Assembly: GCA_025766275.1 (NCBI GenBank)
Contig: JAFKAC010000010.1
Span: 1,116,001 to 1,180,000, forward strand
DNA from: Lactarius indigo
Lineage: Eukaryota > Basidiomycota > Agaricomycetes > Russulales > Russulaceae
Length of the DNA stretch: 64,000 nt
Direction: 5' to 3'
Below the pieces are notes generated by a model that was not told where the DNA came from, searched no databases, and saw only the letters and a program-made list of their open reading frames with translations. The position numbers were made by a program, and so were the translations under genes. Shown one piece after another: positions 10,233 to 21,703 of this stretch (position 1 is its first letter; the number at the start of each line of letters is the position of its first letter).

Positions 10233-10907
10233 ATATTCCTAGGTGTTAGCGAGTATTTGAAGGACTTCTTGGCCCAAATCGACACTCCTCGACTCAAAAA
10301 CCTCGAAATAAGATACTTCAAACAGCTTGGCTTTCAAGTTACCCAACTTTCCTGGTTTCTCCGTCGCCAAGAACTTCTCCAGCCTACCCGGCTCAACAAT
10401 GCACATTTAAAATTTTCCCGTGGCGATATCCGCATCAGACTCACTTCAAGTCAACAGCCGTTGTTACCTTGCTTCAGTCAAAAAGGCCCGGGTCTCAGTC
10501 TTTCAATCCTGAGCGAAGGGCTAGACCGGCAAATTTCGCACCTGACCCAGGTGCTCACACAATGTTTTGTTATTCTCCCCAGCGTAGACCATCTCTTCAT
10601 CAGTCGTTTGTCCTCAAGACTAGACCAGCAAGATGGCTTAGGTGATACAGAATGGCTAGAACTCTTCAGCTTATTCACTGACGTGAAGTCGCTGCTGTTA
10701 TCTGAGGTAGTGGCAAGGCACATTGCTCATGCGTTCGACGGATCCGCCAGCGGGATGGTTGCCGAAGCGTTGCCGGCCTTACATCAGCTTCAAATTTGGC
10801 CCAGGTACCGGTCGGCCGCATTCGTTGAACAGTTCATCTCTCTGCGCAGACTATCTAGTCAGCCTATAACCATCGTCAACAGGAAACGGGAGTCTGATAT
10901 AAAATAA
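8456..10907 (+). pseudogene. F-box protein gene split by a LINE insertion
   Basis: Two blocks, 8456-9211 and 10242-10907, join in frame when the insert and one copy of its 15-bp target duplication are removed. They give 474 codons including the stop. The N-terminus has an F-box: LPDNVLLQVFDFYR, then HVCQRWRSIIFGSPRCLNLQ. Leucine-rich repeat-like segments follow, as is usual for the large agaricomycete F-box family. In the family such proteins recruit substrates to SCF ubiquitin ligases. As it stands, translation runs into the insert after residue 252 and stops within a few codons. No other stop was seen in either half, so the disruption looks recent. The start is the ATG before LPDNVLL. Confidence 0.85.
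9212..10226 (+). mobile_element. 5'-truncated LINE retrotransposon with poly-A tail
   Basis: The insert is flanked by a perfect direct repeat of 15 bp, AAGTTTATATTCCTA, at 9197-9211 and 10227-10241. It ends in a run of about 31 A. Before the tail it encodes the C-terminal end of a LINE ORF2 in frame up to a TAG at 9942-9944. That part includes a segment like the end of an RNase H domain (LVWAPAKHQ, then ARKAALRA) and a zinc-knuckle-like CPCGAPDRSFHHIIYDC. Endonuclease and reverse transcriptase are missing, so it is a dead-on-arrival copy. The 3' untranslated part ends in CCCGGAATAAATACTGTTTT before the tail. Confidence 0.92.
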
Positions 10908-11099
10908 CACCGGTCCTTTACTAAAAGAGGGGAAAGTTCCGGATAGGTTGTTTACTTAGCCCGGACTTGCTAGATTGCATATTCACGTCCTGGTCACGGA
11001 ACATTCCCTCACTATCATAACATTTAGGAGACGATCATACACGTTAGCCGCGTATGTACCAATGCGTAGCATAACTGGGTGGAGTCAAATAGTGTACTT
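10908..11099. other. Intergenic stretch downstream of the F-box gene
   Basis: Nothing recognisable is seen here. Confidence 0.4.
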
Positions 11100-11440
11100 T
11101 GTGGTATCTCCTGTGGAGCGAAGCCACAAAGTGTTGGCCACGGACGTACCTTATCGTCCCACCTACTGAATGCACATGGCACACCCTGAAAGAGCGTGAC
11201 CCCATTGCTTGCGCTCGTACACTTGAGTATGTGAGTACTAGTAGTGTGTCATTTTACGGACGAGGGCCCACGAACGGAGAACGACTTCGCAAGAGAGGGA
11301 GGTACGGAATGAAAAACAGAAGTCAACTCCCGTACGCCAGACGGATGCTATGGGGTGCCGGTACAAGCGTGAACGGAAGAGGACCAGTCACTGGAAACAC
11401 TAACGAAGCTCGTAATGTCTGGGGAAACTGAGAGAAAGTG
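11100..11440 (+). repeat. Dispersed repeat R2
   Basis: Related to 4420-4830 and 11980-12450 through the blocks GCTTGCGCTCGTACACTTG, GAGGGCCCACGAACGGAGA and GTCAACTCC. It is diverged and non-coding. Confidence 0.6.
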
Positions 11441-11451
11441 AGAGCAAGTCG

Positions 11452-11700
11452 GTGCAGCCGGCGTCTTGCTCTTGTAGTTGCGCAGCCTGGAGCCAGTTAC
11501 GATGGTGGACAGCAGGCCGTGGGTGGCGAGGCGCGACGATTTTGCGCGTCGCTGAGCATCGGCTGGACGCACATCAAGCGCGCGTCCTGCGCGGAGGAGC
11601 CCCAGGGGAGGTAGTCGTCGATCGTGAGCGGGATATCCGCGAAGGAGAGCAGATGCGTCACGGCCTTGGACTCGCAAGAGTGCAAAGTCGCAGCCCATTC
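11452..11700 (-). other. GC-rich fragment with exon-like composition
   Basis: This 250-bp block is much richer in GC than its surroundings. Two minus-strand frames stay open through most of it, as expected for a relic exon of a host gene. I could not assign a family. Both sides are repeats (R2 and R3), so it may be a captured gene fragment. Confidence 0.35.
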
Positions 11701-11979
11701 ACTGTTAATGTCCCCGACTCCTGTGCCACGGGAATCGGGGATATTAACATAGCATTTAGGACACGACCATGCACGTAGACAAAAAAAAAATTAAATCAAA
11801 GTTCCATAGCCACGTATTTATCAATACATAGTACAGCTTGAATCTGACGAATTCAACAGTTGGTTTTTGTGGTGTCTGTTCCTGGATCCAGACCCCCAAG
11901 CGAGTTGCGTGGTCTTCCAGTACGCAATTTCCTTCCGTCACGGTGCACATTATTGTTCGATGACCTGTAACGGAATGCG

Positions 11980-12450
11980 AGCCATCCTTGTAGCCGGGCT
12001 TGCGCTTCTACACTTGCGGGTGTGAGTACTAGTACTGTACAATTACTGTCCGGACGATGATCCATTATGATGAACGGAGAGAAATTTCGCGATGGAGAGA
12101 GAGGCTATGGAGTAGAAACGAAAGTCAGCTCCAGTTCTTCGAGGGCGGGTGCCAAGGTAAGTGCCGATGCAAGCGCAAACGAAAAAAAAAAAAAGACCAG
12201 TCGCTGGAAACGCTACAGAGCTCGCTGTAAGGTCTGGGGGAATTAAAGAGAGATCAGAGTGGATCAAGTTTGGGAGAGCGGCCTGAATTTGAGGGGAAAA
12301 CGCAACCCGAATGGCAAGAAAGCAGGTTGTCGAGGACAGGCTCGGGAGGAAGGTTGGGGAGAGACCGAAAGGCGAGGCGAATAGAGACAGGCTGAATGGA
12401 GGACGAGGAGGGAGACAATGGCGAAGGGATATTTGTTTCTGACTAGACTT
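11980..12450 (+). repeat. Dispersed repeat R3
   Basis: Third copy of the R1/R2 family. It shares GCTTGCGCTTCTACACTTGCG, GTGCCGATGCAAGCGCAAACG and a distal GGCGAAGGG block with R1. An A-run of 13 sits at about 12183-12195. Confidence 0.6.
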
Positions 12451-13239
12451 GAGTTACAGTCGAAGATTTTGGGGAACAGAATTTGTTGCCGCCACCGCCG
12501 GTCTTAGGGACTCGGAGCTGAACGTTGCTACTTACATGAAGAGGTAGGTCAGTGATCCGAGAATACGGCAGACCCCGAGCCGGAGTCCCGAGACGCGTAC
12601 GGGGCACAGTGCAGATCTCTGTACCCTTGCTTAGCGAAAACTCATCGAAATAATCGAACAAATGACACGTTATATGAGGCTGGCAGGTGTTGTACGGGCT
12701 CTCAAGCTTCAACATGAGTTTCAATCACGGAGGGTATCATTTTCATTGCTTAAGCATGTTCAAAATAAGTGGTTGATGGGAGTTGTGAACTCTTGGACGA
12801 GGTGGTGGGTGATGTAGTTGATTGCGGAGAAATATGATATGAGCGAACAGAGAGAAAGAGAGAGAGGACCCTCCAAAAAAAAAACACCTGATCATAATAG
12901 CGAAAATGGAAATCATCATCATGATACGGTACAAGCCTTTTCCAAAGAGGCTAAAGGGTTTAGATACAACGAATGGACCACTTGCAGCAAAATAGAGGAA
13001 GAAAGAGCGCAGGAAGAAAACCGGCCATCTAGGTCAAATAATCAGATGACGACGCGAATGAGCAACAAAAAAGAGAGCAGCAAGGCGGCGAGCATAAAGA
13101 AGAGAGAATGTAAGGTGCGAGGTTAGGAATAGGCGGGGTCATGTCGGCGGCGTGTCGTAGAGATCATGAATCACAGCATTTGGGCAGTTTAGATTCGTAG
13201 GAGCGTGGCTTTGTGAGGTCGTCGTCTACATCACATCGA
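12451..13239. other. Intergenic stretch, no gene recognised
   Basis: No domain or splice structure is seen. The last part is the 3' flank of the kinase gene, which ends at 13240. Confidence 0.45.
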
Positions 13240-16200
13240 TCAGAGCTTCAGCTCCGTCAGCACTCGTCGTGCGAGCATCTGGTACTGCCATCCATCTCCG
13301 CCCGCACGACGGAACTGAATACCATGTAACGGCAGCCACGGCACCTAAACGAACATAATGAGGCCGGATAACAAAAAAACGCAATTTTCGAACAAACCTT
13401 GACGATGTTGATCTCGAACCTGACCGACAGCGTGTTCCGCCCGACGCTCTCCAGCACCTCGCGGTCCACTTCCCCAGTCGGGAACGGCTGCGGTGCGACG
13501 CCACCAAAATCGCGCGGTATCGGGGGTAAGTTCTTGCTCCTCGCGGGCGAATGTGAGCGCCGCGGCGAGTCTTCGGGATGCAGCGAGGACGCCGGCGGGT
13601 TATCGTCCGCATGGACCGTCGGCGCGTTCGACGACACGTTGAAAAAGGACGACGAGCCGCTGCTCTGCGTTGCGTTAAACGTCGCGGGCGGCCCAGCGCC
13701 AGCGCTACCACTACCAGACGGTCGACTGGGGAGTTCTTTCTCCTTCTCCTTTTCCTTGTCCTTGTCTTTATGCGTACTCGTACCGTTCACGCTCGTCTCG
13801 CCCACGCGGTCCTTGTCCTTGCTCCGAACGCCAAACGACAGCTTCGACGCCTTGCGCACGATCCGCTTCGTCGTTCCCCCCGAGTCGCCCGAGCCCCCGG
13901 AACTCTGCTTACGGTGTTTTCGCGGAGATGGCGTCGGCGTCGCGGGTGGGTCCTGCAGCGACGAGATGTCGATCGAGGGTAGATGTATGCAGTCGAATCC
14001 AGTTTTGGTCTCCCGGTACTGCACCTGCATACGGTCCAACACGCGCCGGATATCCGTCTTGAGCGTTGCCGGCGGTTTCGTGGACGTCGTCGCCACACTG
14101 AGAGAGAATTGTACGTGAGTAACCTCCTGGGAAAGAACAGCACACACGTACCTGAACAGACCCTTCAGGAACACAGGTTTGAAGTCCTTATCGGCCGCAC
14201 TCGCGTTCGCCTCGTCCTCTCCATCCGTGAGCTCGTGACCAGCTCCAGCTCCATTCGGGCGTCCTTGCCTCGACGGACGCCCACGCCCGGGCGCGTCCTC
14301 CTCAGGCACCTCTGCGGTCTGTGTGAACGACCGATCGGGTTGTGAGGGCGAGGGTCGTCCCCCTGCATGACTTGTCGACGGCCGCCGGTGGCGTCCAATC
14401 GTGCCCGTGACGCTCGATAGCAGCGCGCCGCCTGTGCTACTGCGGCGCTCATGCCGCTTTGCGTGCCCTTGCGGGTCGAGAATCGTCGCCGCACGACGGT
14501 GAAGGGGTTGAGTCTGGCTATACGAAATACCGCCTGTTGGCGACACGTGCATTTCTACGTTGCCATCTTCTGGAGCTGCGGGCGCATTGTTGTCGTCTGG
14601 TGCGGGGGAGACAGCGGTAGCAGGTGTAGCGGGAACTGGGGGTAGTGGAACCTGTTCGGTTTTCTCGCTCAGTGGCGAGCCTGCGTGCTTCCTCTCCTTC
14701 TCTTGCTCCTTTTCCGAAACCCCGTTATCCATGTCAGAGGACGGGCGTGGGGACCCAAATCCCAGGATACTTGTCCGCTTGGTAGCGCGATCGCCCGCCG
14801 CGCGCACGCTCCCACCGCCGATCAGTAAGCTGCCGAACTTGCGCACGAGTGTCGCGCCAGGGGACGCAGTTGGCGTTGCAGGCGACAGTACTACCTCAGG
14901 TGGGTGGCTCGGCTCCGACGCCGCGGTTGCCGGTTGCTCGTCCTCCATCCGCTCCGCGAAAGTCGTGAGCTCCGGTCCGGCAGTCCGGGGCGCCTCGTGG
15001 CCATTGACGTTGACCCTGAGTTGTCCATGTTCACTCACGCCGGTACTTCCTCCTCCTGCTCCCCCTCCGCCACCACCAAACATGCTTGTCCAACCGCGTG
15101 GCACGTTCTGACGATGGCTCACGCTATGCGAACGACGGTGGGTCGACGCTGGCGGGGCGCGTGGCATTGTCGCACTCGCAGGGCTGGGAGGTACTGAGGC
15201 ACCGGCAGTTGCGTCCAAACCACCCGAGACCACGACCGGTGCTGGTGCAAGGTCTCCGGGTTTCGTGACCGACAAACCAGCGTCACGTGCCCGGGGCCGG
15301 GGTTGCTGCTGTTGCTGCTGCTGTTGCTGGAACGTCGGCGCTGTCGGTGAGGGAGTGACTTGAGCGTCGTACGACATTTTCGAGTAGTGCGGGCTTTCTG
15401 GAGCTGGCAGCCGCGACGGACGCATACTATAGTCCACACCGCCTGCGATCTTCTGTGGCATCGCTACAGGAGGCGGTCCCACCAACGGAGGCTGTTTCGA
15501 AGCAGAGGGTGGCGGTGCCTGCTCCTCTAAGACAGGCTGTGGAGGGTTTAATGACAGTTGTGAGCTCGCGAAGTGGCCCGGCCCATACACCCTGTCGCGT
15601 TCCAGTTTCTCGCGCGCAAGATAATAAATCGATATCAGTTGGTGGTAACCACGCGTCGGATCTGGGGGTTCTTTTGAATTAAAGTCAGAGAGAGAGGCGT
15701 TTGACAGTTGGGACTGCGATGCTGATGGAGACGCGAATGGTGAGGACGGTGGCGACGATGATGGGGAAAACAGCTTGCGGCGATAGAAGTCGAACCCGGA
15801 GAAGCGCTTATTCTTCTTTGGTGTCACTGTATCTGTCCTGTTCCCTCCGCCTTGACCGCCAGCACCTGTACTATCCCACGCGATAGCGAGCGACGAATTG
15901 GACAACGACTCGTTCCAGATCTGGGGCCGCTCACGCCTACTTTCCCAGTGCTGTACCGCTCGCTTATATGCCTCGGATTCGAGGATCGCGACAAGCCTGT
16001 GTTCGATCTCTTCCTCTGAACCGAACTCAAAGCCGGTCATCCCGCGAATGACATGCCGGTCGAGCTCGTCAGCGCGCAGAGGTTCGCGCCGCAGGAGGTG
16101 AGGATCGGGCGGCCCATTGAAACCACGGGTCATCCAGGGATGATTTAGGAGATCCGGGAGTGATGCACGCTGCTGCGGGTTAGTGACGAGCATACGGGAG

Positions 16201-17783
16201 AGTATATGCTTGCATTCTGGGGGGAAATGTTTATATCGATTGTTTTATCAGTACCAAGAACTGTCGGCTCACCTGCACTGAGCCACACAGGGTATTCGAC
16301 CAGCCCGCGCTTGATTTTGGCATGAAGAGCAGGCATGCTTTGGTCGTCAAAGGGCACCTTGCCGCATACCAGCACGTACAAGACCACTCCGAAGCTCCAC
16401 ACGTCAACCTCGGGCCCGGTATACACCTTGGCATTGAGAAGCTCAGGCGCAGCAAAATAAAGGGAGCCGCAGAATGTTGATAGGTGGGCGACAGGATCGT
16501 ATAGATTCGATAACCCAAAATCGATGATCTTGATGTTGCCCGTCTGCGAAATGAGGATGTTCTCGATTTTGAGGTCTGCAGACGATATCAGAGATTACCC
16601 GAGAGCGATTCACGGGTCATGAGGGCGCACCTCGGTGCACGACGTTGTTCTTGTGACAGTACTCCAGCGCACTTCCGATCTGCCTCGCGAACTTTCTTGC
16701 AACGCGTTCGCGTAAGCGGCCGTGACTGATGATATAGTCGAGCATCTGCCCGCCGTTTATATACTCGAACACCATGTAATAATGATGTTGATGCGTGATC
16801 ATCTCACGCATGCCACAGATGTATGGGTGATAGAGTAACTGTGAGAGCGCGGCTTCGCGGATCGTGCGAATTTCTTTAGAGGCATCTTTTGTGGCTTGTT
16901 TGGCAGCAGCCTCGGCGTTTGGTGCTCCGGGTACAGGTTGAACGGGAATGACACGAGGTAAAATTTTGACTGCGAGCTGTAGGGGGGTAATTAAACGCTC
17001 AGTGACGATAAATGGGGGAAGTGCAAATGAGAAGACGAGAAAGTAGTATTCGCGCCGAAAATAGCTGTCAAAAAAACGCCCCCCGGCGCTCCAATAGACC
17101 CCTGTTGACCTAACCGCACAGCCCCAATAATAGGTGCGCGCTGCGCGTGGTAAATGCAGGGAGTCATGCTGCCCTTCGCAACCGAGTGATGGGAAGAGTC
17201 CCGAGATGGAGCAACTCGGATAGGAAAGCAACATGTGGAAGCGAAGAAGTAAAAAAAAAGAGTAGGCCGGAAGGACGTGCGTCCACGCTGATCAGCGCCA
17301 TACCCCAACGAGAACACGAGAAACCAAGCTCGGGATATCCGAGGGATATAAACGGCGCATGGAAGTAGACCGCCCCGATGAGATCAGGGACACATACGGC
17401 GGGACAAAGGTCATGATGAACACGTCGAGGAGAACAGGCGACGATACACCGATAGATGTTGAGAACGTGATGAGACGACCGTATCAAATGAAAATATGGT
17501 CCTGGAAAGCAGGTGCGCCGATAAGAGACAGCGAAAGATCACACACCTTTTCCCCAGTTATATTATGGTGAGCCAGCTTCACTTTGCCCATACTGCCTGC
17601 TCCGAGGGTCTTTGAGAGGGTGTAGTCACCAAGAATGCGATTAGTTGTGCGCGGTTTTGCAGGGTCTGCGGTGCGCTGGGAATGTCTTGTAGGTGTGGCA
17701 TGGGGTTGTTCGACATATTGTCGTGTGCGGTCGGACGACGTGCCGGAGTGAGAAGGCGCAAATGCCTGAGGAGGGAGAGACAT
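13240..17783 (-). CDS. Kin1/MARK-type serine/threonine protein kinase with KA1 domain
   Basis: Six exons: 17547-17783, 16631-16976, 16273-16575, 14152-16216, 13398-14097 and 13240-13344. All introns are GT-AG and the sum is 3756 bases, in phase, giving 1251 residues. The kinase domain starts near residue 51 ([17 protein letters not shown]). It has LAVK (lysine near 83), [17 protein letters not shown] and FAAPELL. A long low-complexity middle contains poly-Q near 15302-15335, poly-G and many Ser/Pro stretches. The C-terminus is a KA1 domain ([12 protein letters not shown], then [13 protein letters not shown]) ending in LTELKL. In fungi, kinases of this kind act at the cell cortex in polarity and exocytosis, and KA1 binds acidic phospholipids. 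Intron 1 is unusually long (570 bp). Intron 4 is 54 bp with no stop, so it would read through if retained. The start MSLPPQAF is the best candidate but an upstream exon is possible. Confidence 0.92.
17233..17440. repeat. Extra block inside kinase intron 1
   Basis: This stretch of about 200 bp has no counterpart in the two duplicated copies of the same intron at 850-1540 and 6430-6985, whose flanks align on both sides. It contains an A-run of 9 near 17250. I saw no clear terminal repeats or target duplication, so whether it is an insertion here or a deletion in the others is open. Confidence 0.55.
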
Positions 17784-18442
17784 GGGACGCGGTCGGGCGA
17801 CCGTCCCGCGCGGAATGGGTGCAGTCGTGGAAGCCGTGATGGGCGTGTCGGGGGAGTGTGAGTTGGCCGGGTGTTATGGGATGCGATCCTCGTGGTGGCT
17901 GCGGATATAATTTGTAATGATCAGACGGAGGTAGGGCGGGAGGAGCGAGGGAAGTGGGGGCTGGGGTGGGTAGTTGAGAGGGATGGAGGGAGAAGACTGA
18001 GGAAGTGGTTGGGGTTAGGTCCAAGTCGAAGTCGAAGTCGAGGAGTTGGCGGGGCTCGGATGTTGGCAGAGCGGATGTTATTCTCGGTTGGCTCGAACTC
18101 GTGGTCGGGTTCGCGCTGCCTTGGGTTCAAATTAACAGCGCCCAGCACCCGAGTTGGGTTCGAACCCCCTTTATTGTCTTCTAACTCGACAGTTGAGACC
18201 CAATCTCTTACCTGGTTCGAGCGTGATGTTCGATTCCTTGTCCTTGTACCGTCGCTTACCAAACCACGCGAGGCTCTGTCTCCGTGATCAGCGCTAGATC
18301 CGCCGTCTAACTTTCGATTCTGCAAGACGACGGGCGACAGGAGGGTATCTATCTACATGACGATTATGATTGACTGGCAGGGTGAAAGTCGCTCGGCAAC
18401 GAGGTAGCACTATACACGACATAGGAATACGCCTACTCATCG
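17784..18442. other. Kinase upstream region and downstream flank of SPC1
   Basis: The first part is likely the promoter and 5' leader of the minus-strand kinase. A tRNA-like box B (GGGTTCGAACCCC near 18157) was considered and rejected. No further gene is seen. Confidence 0.4.
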
Positions 18443-18878
18443 TCACTGCTGCTTCTCTTTTGTCTCCTTCGACTTCGACGGTAGCCAATCAACCGGGTGT
18501 TGATTGAACATTGGCCACGGAGGAATTATAATCTTCGCAATATCGGTTTAGTCGAGGTACGACGAGGAAAAAAACCAGCTCGTACCGCAAGTATGAGACC
18601 AACTCCCACGCCAAAGACCGTGAACGTCATTTGAATGGACTGGAACAAGAATCCAAGGAAGAAAGCGAATATCTGGATGGGGTCAGTGAGGGGTTGCGAT
18701 GGAGTTTGAGACACGGCCAACGCACCGCCAGCTCCATCACAGCATACTGAGCTATCCGCTCCACAAGCTTTTGGCCTTCAAAGTCCTGCATGCATGTCTG
18801 TTTAATGTCGTGAACCTGCAACGTTCAGAGTTGTGTGCGTACTATTTTCCCTTCGAGATATTTCTGAAGGCTGGACAT
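18443..18878 (-). CDS. SPC1: SPC1, small subunit of the signal peptidase complex
   Basis: Four small exons on the minus strand: 18843-18878, 18726-18785, 18586-18672 and 18443-18532. All junctions are GT-AG and the total is 273 bases, giving 90 residues. The protein begins MSSLQKYLEGKIDFEGQKLV and has two hydrophobic membrane segments (IFAFFLGFLF and GVGVGLILAIIIPP). It keeps the family signature PPWPMFNQHPVDWLP and ends in a lysine-rich tail. In the family this ER membrane protein (SPCS1 in animals) helps signal peptidase discriminate substrates. It is the only intact copy: three relics of the same gene sit inside the lectin array at about 25086, 33390 and 37690. None of the single-frame open readings shows it, because each exon is short. 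Confidence 0.9.
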
Positions 18879-19660
18879 GGTGATGGCGAGTCGCTGGTGC
18901 AGTCCGAGAACTTCACGTGATACACCTTTGGAAATCGGTCGCCTCCGGCCCGACCATGAAGCTAGCACTCAGCTGTTTTCCTTGTGCTCTGCGCTCATTG
19001 ATTGCGAGCTCATTATTGGCCTTAACTGGCGCTCCAAGATACATGATGGGACCCATATATCCCTTTGTGCCTCGATGGTGGACATTCTGCGGGTTTCTGC
19101 CCAATGCGCCGCTCTTCTAGGATATTTGGGTTTGCCTTTTAGTCTTGTTTTAGTCTGCTTGACAACAGCATCAAAGAATTCCTTTGGGCTCCACACAGCT
19201 ACGATATCACTGCCCGAACTCGATACTCATAGAGGGAGACTCCAGGACGCAGGAGCCGAGCAAGCATCCCGTACGTCGTACTACCGTGTATCCGCCGCCA
19301 AAGTCCGCCAGCAATTGAACCCGTCGCTCCGCGATCTGCGACTCAGGTTCGGTTTGCGCTTCCCGCGAAGCAAATCCAGCTTCGACATTTAGAATGCTAT
19401 CTTCCATGTACTTAACAGGGGTGAGCACGTAAGCCACTTCATTCGAGCTTGGAATGGAAGCAGCTGATGGGGTGAATATTTCCGTGCAGGCTCTTCACAC
19501 GAGTCGGAATCAAATTTCAGGTCAAGATACGAATGATGATCTCTTGCGGTCTGCATCTGCAACATGTCTACTACGATAACGGTACTGATGCGAACGCTCT
19601 GTTCCCGCATCAACGAATAGGCGACTGTCTCCGCTGTCAGCAATAGTGACCGTCAAACAA
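18879..19660 (-). other. Possible small gene upstream of SPC1, family not recognised
   Basis: Three minus-strand open pieces overlap in series: 19389-19643, 19207-19437 and 18969-19196. They could be exons of one protein, since plausible GT and AG sites lie between them. The pieces contain WSPKEFFDAVVKQTKTR and SILNVEAGFASREAQTEPE. No family was recognised. A partial copy of the downstream part is seen near 25756-26016, so this region was carried along with the SPC1 relic when the array formed. Confidence 0.35.
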
Positions 19661-21173
19661 CTGTTACCTCTGTACAAAACGTGAAATACAAGGAGTCACA
19701 GTACGAAGGAATGTCGCCCTCGATAATGAGACGTTGCTTTCCTACTATCCAGCGTCAGGTGGCTAGAGAACCTGAGAGATCAGTCTAACGTCCCCAGCAT
19801 CCCCAGCCATACATCAGTAGCCGTCTACTTGGGAACCACGTGTCATCTCAATGTAATCTTACCGCTCCTACTGCACATCAACGTATTCGCGAAGGTGAGT
19901 TATGAAGATAGCTATAAATAAAAAAGGGCCAAGATCGGTCACGGGTACTTGCTAACTAGAGGCTGCCCGTTGATGTGCTAAGTGTGTCATCAACTTCCTC
20001 GTCTATCTTAAAGTGGAAGTTGCTATCGCCTGCTTCGGGGGGTACCCAATATGTAGTGTGTGGCGCCACTATCTCTTCCGTCTCCAGCAATGGCGAAATT
20101 CACCCATCCCCATGAATAAACGACATCACGAGAATCGATCTCTACTGTATATGGGACGTCACATGTAAGTTAACAAATGCAGTGCAGTGGAATGCCGAAA
20201 GCGGGGTCCTCGGTGGAGTTTTAATCAGTGCCCTCAGCCGCCTCCGGCCCCGCCCGGAAAGCGTAGCGGCCGATTCGGAGTCCTCGAAGAAGGATTGCGT
20301 CCTCCTTGGTGTTTCCGAGTCTCATGAATGCCGGATGTTTTAGCGAGGACGACGGGGCAGATCCCGACCGAGACGGGAGCAAACGACGCAGTCCCGATGA
20401 CCGGTACACTGCTAAATGGGGTGTTGAGTCAGCGATAGATAGATAGGACATCCCCGGGTGCGCGTCCCTGCCCACACCGTGTCAGTCCCTGGGCGCAAGC
20501 TATCCGTGAGCGGTCGGAGGGAGTAGTATGGAAGCTCAAGAGGGGCATTGGACCGGCGACTGTCCTGGGGTGTTGACCGACCTTTGAAATGAATGTTCAA
20601 CGCACTGAAGCGGAACTAATAATAGAATGTCCAGGGACTGGGGTGGGCGAATCAGAAATCATGTTTTATCTATCGGGCACGATAGCACTGTATGCGACTT
20701 CACCGGTTCCGAGTCACCACTTCGCTCTCCAGTGGCCGTGGCACTGGACTGGTACGCATGCGCCACAGTAATGAACCGACAAACCTTGTCCTGCATGCGA
20801 TTTTGAGTGATCTTGGGGAGATCTGCACTGACATGCACCCTTCTAGATCGGTCCAAAAACTGGTGCTTTTAGTTGACCGGAGGGCTTTTACCAGTATGCC
20901 GATGCGTGTTATCCAGGACACCAAATTGCGCAATTCAATGCCGTGGCGGATCGTGCACCATGACCGGATGTCCATCGACTGGCGATCTACGAACAGCCAC
21001 CAACGACTCGGACAGCTCTTGTGAAATACAAGCAACACAATTCCTACAGAAATTCTGCCTATCAACCTGAGATACTAGAAAATTGGTGAAGCAATTTAAG
21101 AATCTAGCAGTAGGGTCGAATTAGCCACGCCATTCGTTAGACTTGGCAAGCGCGACTCACACTCTTTGAGCAC
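19661..21173. other. Non-coding flank of the first lectin
   Basis: There are no convincing genes. A minus-strand frame at 20221-20475 is open for 84 codons. Its counterpart around 28690-28790 is not cleanly preserved, so it is not called. Confidence 0.4.
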
Positions 21174-21703
21174 TCAGACCTGGTTCTTTCCATCCCGAGC
21201 CTCCAACAGTTGAAGCGGTCCACGGTCCGATTTTTCTCTGAGGAATTCGACGACGAGAAGAGTTCCACGGACCCAGATCCTGCCAAAGAGACTCAGAGTC
21301 AGGAGCAATCATCGTCAGTGGGGTGCGTGATAAAACATACTTAACTCTGGGATTATCATGGTCCTCACTATCTGATAGAACTTCGATGTCCCAAAGCTGA
21401 GGCTCGCCGAGGCCAACAAGAGGGGTTCCGTCCTCCGGAGTAGTCTCAAATCCTAGGTACTTCTGCCGCCAGACTGACCGAATAGTCCATTGGCCGTCTT
21501 CCTGCCTCTCTGTGACCCACTGGAGCGTAATAAGGGACGAGCCGTCGAAGCGAAAGGCCGCTTAGTAGTACCTGTTGGTTGTCTTTGCCGTGGAAGTTCC
21601 ACCCTAGGATAGATTTGTGGTCGGCACCGTCAAGATCGAGGACTAACCCATTTTCCTCGTTCGCGATCTTGTAACGTTGGCCGGACTTGATAGACTCGGA
21701 CAT
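21174..21703 (-). CDS. Single-domain R-type (ricin-B-like) lectin, ends early at a nonsense codon
   Basis: Three exons: 21572-21703, 21341-21519 and 21161-21279. The fold is a beta-trefoil lectin like the R. solani agglutinin, with SIKSGQRYKI at the N-terminus and QxW motifs. In the last exon the conserved tryptophan codon of the final QxW motif is TGA (complement of 21174-21176), so translation ends about six residues before the normal end. Compared with the other lectins it starts MSES instead of MS. It lacks the TATA box seen before most lectins here. Loss of the last tryptophan may spoil the third sugar site or the core, so this is either a slightly short lectin or a very young pseudogene. 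Its closest relative is the broken copy at 29504-30007. Confidence 0.75.

Noticed and set aside
17641..18024. Alternative minus-strand frame upstream of the kinase as its N-terminus
   Set aside because: It is in a different phase from the exon with [14 protein letters not shown] and no clean splice joins them, so MSLPPQAF is preferred.
18145..18175. tRNA-like box B GGGTTCGAACCCC
   Set aside because: The T-stem does not pair, and no acceptor stem or good box A was found at the right distance.
20221..20475. Minus-strand 84-codon frame as a gene
   Set aside because: The duplicated counterpart near 28690-28790 does not keep the frame, so there is no sign of protein-level constraint.
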